DNA from: Ardenticatenaceae bacterium
GTDB taxonomy: Bacteria > Chloroflexota > Anaerolineae > Promineifilales > Promineifilaceae
Length of the DNA: 64,000 nucleotides
Direction: 5' to 3'
Assembly (NCBI GenBank): GCA_020634235.1
Contig: JACKCB010000001.1
Span: 1,302,001-1,366,000 of the forward strand
Part shown: positions 62,901 through 64,000 of the stretch, in pieces
Position numbering within the stretch: position 1 is the first letter of the stretch
How the letters are laid out: every line of letters starts with the position of its first letter
Made by a program: the position numbers and the translations under genes
The notes under the pieces: model-generated
Seen by the model: only the letters and a program-made list of their open reading frames with translations
Database searches by the model: none
What the model was told of the DNA's origin: nothing

Positions 62901-64000
62901 TGCCGGCTACCGCCCTGAACATCCCCGCCCAGCAAGTCGTCATGCTGCCCTTGAACGTAACCGCCGCCGCGGCCGGCACCTACGCCATCGAGGGCACGGC
63001 CAGCGGCAGCAGCGCCAGCGCCAGCGCCGTGGCCAGCGTCACCTTCGACGTGGCCGGCCAGCCGCCGCAAGCCAACGCCGGCCCCGATCAGACGGCAGAC
63101 GAGGGCGAGCTGGTACAGTTCAGCGGCAGTGCCAGCGACCCCGACGGCGGCCCGCTGACCATCCTCTGGACCTTTGGCGATGGCAGCAGCGCCAGCGGCA
63201 CCTTGTCCCCCACCCACACCTACGCCGACAACGGCCAGTTCACCGCCACGTTGGTGGTCACCGACAGCAGCGGCCTCAGCAGCAGTGACAGCCTGCAGGT
63301 AACGGTGGTCAACGTAGGCCCCACCGTCAACGCCGGCAGCAACCAGAACGCCAGCGAAGGCCAGACCGTGAGCCTGGCCCCGGCCACCTTCACCGACCCC
63401 GGCAGCGCCGACACCCACACCGCTACCATCAACTGGGGCGACGGCACGGTTGAGGCCGGCACAGTGAACCAGGCCGCCAACAGCGTCAGCGGCAGCCACA
63501 GCTACGCCGACAACGGCCTCTACACCGTCACCGTCACCGTCACCGATGACGACGGCGACAGCGACAGCGACAGCTTCACCGTGACTGTGAGCAACGTCGC
63601 CCCCACCGTCAATGCCGGCAGCAACCAGAATGCCGTCGAAGGCGACGCAGTCAGCCTGCCCCCGGCCACCTTCACCGACCCCGGCAGCGCCGACACCCAC
63701 ACCGCCCTCATCGACTGGGGCGACGGCACGGTGGAGCCGGGCACGGTGAACCAGGCGGCCAACACCGTTAGCGGCAGCCACACCTACGCCGACAACGACC
63801 TCTACACCGTCACCGTCACCGTCACCGATGATGATGGCGACAGCGGCAGCGACAACTTCACCGTCCTGGTAACCAATGCCGCGCCGGTAGTCAATGCCGG
63901 CAGCAACCAGAATGCGGTCGAGGGCGACACGGTCAGCCTGGCCCCGGCCACCTTCACCGACCCCGGCAGCGCCGACACCCACACGGCCACCATCAACTGG
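50996..64000 (+). CDS. Giant secreted multidomain protein, transglutaminase-like plus PKD repeats, 3'-truncated by the window edge
   Basis: I read the frame from the ATG at 50996 (GGAAGGAAA upstream) to base 64000 and found no stop: 4335 codons, still open. A signal peptide (about 1-36) precedes a beta-rich domain and a transglutaminase-like domain (about 230-365): GNGIDQASLLIALLRASGVPAAYRLG, with His346 in SHAWVEAY and Asp362. The catalytic-Cys position is Gly276, so it may be inactive or use another chemistry. A Gly/aromatic hydrophobic stretch lies near 815-845. Beta-sandwich repeats follow, then four lectin-like units of about 250-270 residues (about 1910-2960), a FG-GAP/VCBS propeller with seven D-x-D-x-D-G-type Ca2+ loops (about 2977-3360), NEW3/CARDB-like repeats (about 3500-4018) and PKD domains. 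A cell-surface adhesin or matrix protein is the likely role. Confidence 0.9.
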   Translation, partial: MIRLQKLASILVSFSMLLQLFALPFTPAGTNTALAAPAGPLATPFLPNIPTPVAPQTTEPDVLAQPLTIARAQSTYQATGTAVVTYTLRNTLPPTIRPAAEPGATITDTVAAISATDFAADPNNLRGTQLTLQLTNAQTQFLAASQPADQNGSNLTFNLGDIPPLSAASLVLTLTIPSSAADFVDLDAGAAAYSSWRGVGITTATSPIRLAPDGFAQWLVCTPDANCNDSYVNRKAAELGHDPLAIFEFVRSLGYESYQGSLRGARGTLWSEAGNGIDQASLLIALLRASGVPAAYRLGTLNQANAQTLITSMFPAVTAPSGLILPGTSTADPANDPQLLAEAQSHAWVEAYLPGSSWTALDPAFPAAQPGNVFGTPSGGQIAELPDNLRHKVSASLVVEKYAAFPVNGTNLYTINPLNATFNTVELAGEPLVFAHLVESNFQGGLTFTSAQHTYTPYFVFGEAETLYEGEPFIELISNFPFGQDMVVAEWLDFTLSGPGRVDETYRRELFDDIGFAARAGGGLVGELNRDETARLSLMSSWTTLVAAYHVPPEAINDAYQEMVTLSLQGIAAREAVADLQDTDNPTPEQTAIAQAAVLTFGKVARLGQRLHLLQFAAASDQAHGYAADAFLVKAYADSPRLFTVGWERNDQEQTESITFDLLRNKVRAVTYPGQSEIGSEAFLFWRALLDMGVEHEVLAQISPAPLVSVGAVFDAAIAADIPLDRFTYGTLDELAALPISDQAKARIAAALTENPNQYVIVPVQMITLPGATEPTIGWLQIDNDTLEVIDTMENGQHFVAGDYAVLAEFSKKAGSLIGGFTAGFFSHTMGFWIGFFGQMPLDGQDIGAVIAASKASAAAWGHRAEKACVKKSDKKWCARGVTYGNALGAAIIGQADPPLQETLFVLPLDQPQTTAQAAITLTQPATLIGQTVAANVATGAVGLSGTATHDWTTTGQNNFTFDNLSVNSASLYQNGLLVGSGAVTAVPATTGSPASAQATSGVTVSGTANGRLVLHAPAVANLGGGSQFNSFDFALDAAGNYTLALQGATATLNGTPYSGDLEIVTNAPAQLTGTGATAVPNFATTAAFTPAGGGFTIAAATGTLTVGGSAVSPANGFALGNVNSQGTVTPAGNSDNFSFNGIADFFRVSLSSATSTTPAGTSTNFTAAIDANFSDTYTLTVHAPAGWDVTISPAGQITAQPPIGAAADDYTLIVSAQSATHPDLFATARHVVTVTAVDGVSVSVAPDPTLTIPWGPDYNVLNFNPTIGRLQIPDAAFTASIQNSSSVGRTFNVNVSGLPGGWAIFGGQPGSTSLSLPLAAGQTVRLGLYISPTLSLPPVGSTYPFDITATADDNGAVTATGSGLFTMPAIPYPAVAVSPAERYVAANSSTAISLTLTNIGNTTADFDLLSTLPAAGWTVSTLQSPLSLAPGASATQPVTITVTTGDPGVDYPVGFGAVAPTLPYTPTTAIDLYVVSPFTEPIFRAATCNLDSDVLAGAIIGLAVAVDELAASCTAGSCNLALRDAVVAAAQGVVTYAEAASPLVTTGATVEAAANDLATQTDDAAIEASLATLATAASNLGAELCEIEQHGVSARFTPYLDAILLGGAANFSLDVTNQGSITTTYAITITGLPGGDLTFNEAITPGATVNLPVTPTPAGLGTYDLTATIVPIAPDVTANLAASATARLNVVDRFVQVTQVAANPPFVDTGTSATDLSVTIANVANVSRPGTAHTTILAPGGAISYTADLPLTVLVGAPRTYPLATVDTSGWASGVYTVAVELRDAGNNLIPDGSGYGYFAVGQSLGASQAVLPAIVAPGTVTVTTYLTTEILADTLVPPAAPAGALWPATGLRSIPTSDLSRPLGDNPPPADNGGAQEVIIPTRPFTNTNPAGDGPAGVETITGTIILRYEQDEAALTGTWQNIGYAQASNGTYLRADAPGETAQFTFTGTWVHLGFLADSNSGYAEILIDGLSQGLVDLYRRDITPISFVYDGLSAGSHTLSVVAQGAANPLSLNDFVHLDYLDVYNGGSYADGTSEQSDSRIFRSTGWTNVNDANASGGSYMRSNNATAWFPFTGDSITYQALAYSGGGKVKVYIDGLYQTTLNLYNPLTSITRTLSFEGLGAGPHVMQVSVYRGSATVDAFRTPGTPPFFTEPTPGSFARYEEEYADFLFNGLPYTATARTWARDDSVLYSEAGDGQVIYSRTAGDTASLTFDGTWASIGFFTKANSGQAEIFLDGASQGVVDLYSNEDDVTSLTFAGLLTGTHTISVTVLGTANPLASNQYVYLDYVDVWDGSPLPDGTFEELSDRVLRSGGWEAVANASASGGVYIETGSGEPTVWFPFMGDSVTYQAFDYFRSDEVSIYIDEVFLGRYDIYTGVAPTITYSFDDLGPGLHILKIRDYRNEPTLDAFISPAISAPTPPPPAQVFTRVEEDDAAVRYNGLPYPVAASTWDRTDEVFRASDGQYIITTTPGDWVSLDFDGTWVTAGFATNFRGGQAEVFIDGVSQGIVELYSRDDDVTVVTFNNLPDTTHTISATLLTSQHPNSLGRWMMVDYFDVWSGDPLPGGTYEETHPLVYRSDDYDDWDVFSEAAASGGSYIRSAFQHDGTVWFPFTGDSVTFLGLANNRSDRVAISIDGISYGTFNLYSGTPVTRPISFDGLGTGPHLMQVRLNRDYLAADAFIVPGIAPFYEPPAYTGIVRYEEDDPALLYNGAYDWRTRPQSWYVNKNYTTVSGGWHVESNTAGNTVSLTFDGRWASVGFRVRNVTSQAEIFIDGASQGVFDLNNPTEDVRSYQFPNLITGTHTISVSVVAGTVYFDYFDAWDGQPTSDALINTRRGEDNSHLHYTSNLEDAANANAIGGDVLVPSLWYADSNVWFSFVGDAFTLYGFTYIYDSLVDVYIDGVLVDTPQFKYPYTEQPRAHHYTGLEPGPHVVRVSNVNSLRVDAFQANPAQPVPYLPLAEWWDNTPAGNGAPFFGTFGIAAGMTAGDLDGDGSVEIIVSGDDVINFGTLFVFRGDGGDTGDGDPILWSHNFGGGVYRTWVSSPALAELDGQPGAEVVVAAGDELWAFHADGSTYWNVPTANIFETLSAPAIGNLDLDPEPEIVANLGGTVEVREHDGTLAWSTAVPPYANPPVLADLTGDGLLDLILTGWDDDVWVYDYNDGTPQLVWTAVLTSSMAGTFGAPAVADIDGDGSPEVMVSHYGALTAFNGEDGSVLWTTPLDPGNPGGVSVADLDGDGEINILTGMRYEFETNRFGMIYALNPDGSLLWSAIAEDSSSANNASVLDLNGDGAYEVAWNGKEQGFTIYNGADGTILFNEPLANSATGTDYPLFVDVDGDSNAEVVVPTIRGLVVFGQDGVWGEARPLWNQHSYHITNVNDDLTVPFSEANSWQVHNTYRTQTNLVNPLPNFSVNLTHTVGISGVTVLTGTFSAPPTTAADPLYGWAYSQTWAETVAGRSFASQLSDLQPGETRLVAQGTEVVYTLPSGSSRLTLPPLYVSVPHIISVAPFSQTVGTGGTAVYDLLLSNPAGTSDTYTLTVAGLPASWISLPTSVNLAANSSLTLPLTITTPAGTNPASLDFAVDVQNQTGGTDQATANLTLINTLALSISPAGQETTAGTPLTYTLTISNNDSLARTYDLSASGLASVSLPPSVTVPAGSSQSLPIQVSAANSGPHPFTVRAAHSSAAAEASAVHSATGRWQVALALDANSSTGGPGTPAGYVLSVSNLGDTIDSYSLTVDLPAGWQYTLDANGSETDSVTLTPAPFNSAELQLLVTPPVGTAPGSYPFSATAQSQTRPGITTTVTATLELLNRGVQVTLDPAETTLDPTSGGTWQVTITNTGSIADSYVLTTTGILLNAEFATNPVTLNPGQATTVALSASQFAFALPQRYPFAVAAISQSDNRVANEAQGGVTFTPFQAVQVGWQPPAQTVSNTLSASLLMVITNTGNINTNYQFSLDMPGLSGQLPATALNIPAQQVVMLPLNVTAAAAGTYAIEGTASGSSASASAVASVTFDVAGQPPQANAGPDQTADEGELVQFSGSASDPDGGPLTILWTFGDGSSASGTLSPTHTYADNGQFTATLVVTDSSGLSSSDSLQVTVVNVGPTVNAGSNQNASEGQTVSLAPATFTDPGSADTHTATINWGDGTVEAGTVNQAANSVSGSHSYADNGLYTVTVTVTDDDGDSDSDSFTVTVSNVAPTVNAGSNQNAVEGDAVSLPPATFTDPGSADTHTALIDWGDGTVEPGTVNQAANTVSGSHTYADNDLYTVTVTVTDDDGDSGSDNFTVLVTNAAPVVNAGSNQNAVEGDTVSLAPATFTDPGSADTHTATINW
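56730..59870 (+). repeat. Four long tandem protein-coding repeats (period about 750-810 bp) in the giant gene
   Basis: Units open with an R-Y/V-E-E-D-D-type motif at about 56734, 57485, 58293 and 59099. Each contains a first half with SLTFDGTWASIGF...GQAEIFLDGASQGVVDLY and a second half with GG-x-Y-(x)-WFPFTGDSVTYQ...VYIDGLY. Each half resembles a galactose-binding or CBM-type beta sandwich, so a unit is a pair of related lectin-like modules. The copies are diverged, so the duplication is old. Confidence 0.75.
63329..64000 (+). repeat. Tandem 282-bp PKD-domain repeats running off the window
   Basis: VNAGSNQN recurs at 63329, 63611 and 63893, exactly 282 bp (94 codons) apart. Each unit contains PATFTDPGSADTHTA, DWGDGT or NWGDGT, and YADN-x-LYTVTVTVTDDDGDS, the PKD signature with a calcium-ligand-like acidic tail. 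A more diverged PKD unit precedes them at about 63061. The copies are nearly identical, so the total number may vary between strains or be collapsed in an assembly. Confidence 0.9.

Noticed and set aside
62549..63982. 477-codon minus-strand repetitive frame
   Set aside because: Antisense of the NEW3 and PKD repeats; its internal repeats simply mirror the 282-bp sense repeats.
63329..64000. Regularly spaced repeats considered as a CRISPR array
   Set aside because: The 282-bp units are coding and in frame (94 codons) with PKD motifs; there are no spacers of CRISPR size.

Overview
This GC-rich window comes from a bacterial chromosome, most plausibly an anaerobic or facultatively anaerobic member of the Chloroflexota (Anaerolineae/Caldilineae-like). 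That assignment is an inference from family content: a bacterial-type CODH/ACS locus with a MetV-MetF fusion, DUF3786 and HMA-like companions, choice-of-anchor-B surface proteins and a giant PKD-rich secreted protein. There is no rRNA, CRISPR array, transposase or phage gene; the only RNA gene is a tRNA-Ser.

Layout. (1) 1-1545, plus strand: a 5'-truncated patatin-like lipase and a polyphosphate glucokinase-like ROK kinase. (2) 1542-17906, minus strand: a tightly packed 12-gene cluster for the carbonyl branch and late methyl branch of the Wood-Ljungdahl pathway. In transcription order it holds an HMA-like protein, CO dehydrogenase, acetyl-CoA synthase fused to the small corrinoid-protein subunit, the large corrinoid-protein subunit, a CoA-binding protein, the corrinoid reductive activator, methyl-THF:corrinoid methyltransferase, a MetV-MetF fusion, DUF3786, two CooC nickel-insertion ATPases and a winged-helix protein. 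A divergent TetR-family gene sits at its head. The reduction of methylene-THF, methyl transfer to the corrinoid protein, CO2/CO conversion and acetyl-CoA assembly are all covered. Formate-THF ligase, FolD and hydrogenases are not in the window. (3) 18.3-34.6 kb: mixed housekeeping and accessory genes, including two MBL-fold hydrolases, a DUF952-nucleoside phosphorylase fusion, an enoyl-CoA hydratase-like protein, an ion channel, MEMO/AmmeMemoRadiSam B, MscL, a second patatin, an orphan histidine kinase, tRNA-Ser, a gamma-glutamyltransferase and a pyrophosphatase-like protein. (4) 34.9-47.2 kb: DnaE, a BioF/KBL-type enzyme, a class A PBP, an alpha/beta hydrolase and membrane-anchored unknowns. 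(5) 47.2-64 kb: secreted/surface proteins, namely two choice-of-anchor-B proteins and a giant multidomain protein that is open for 4335 codons and leaves the window without a stop.

The most striking non-genic signal is a 10-bp palindrome, CCCGGCCGGG. I count about 110 exact copies by eye, roughly one per 580 bp, where chance would give about one. It lies in genes on both strands and all three codon phases, in intergenic DNA, in terminator stems and in putative promoter spacers, in the manner of cyanobacterial HIP1. It forms the centre of a perfect 54-bp palindrome at 45120-45173. In dnaE it replaces a codon for a normally near-invariant Glu. It is absent from the cooS/acsB-N block (13.3-18.4 kb). 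A second signal is a conserved ~45-bp intergenic element found upstream of two unrelated genes (24.6 kb and 50.9 kb) with a TGTAA-N6-TTACA dyad.
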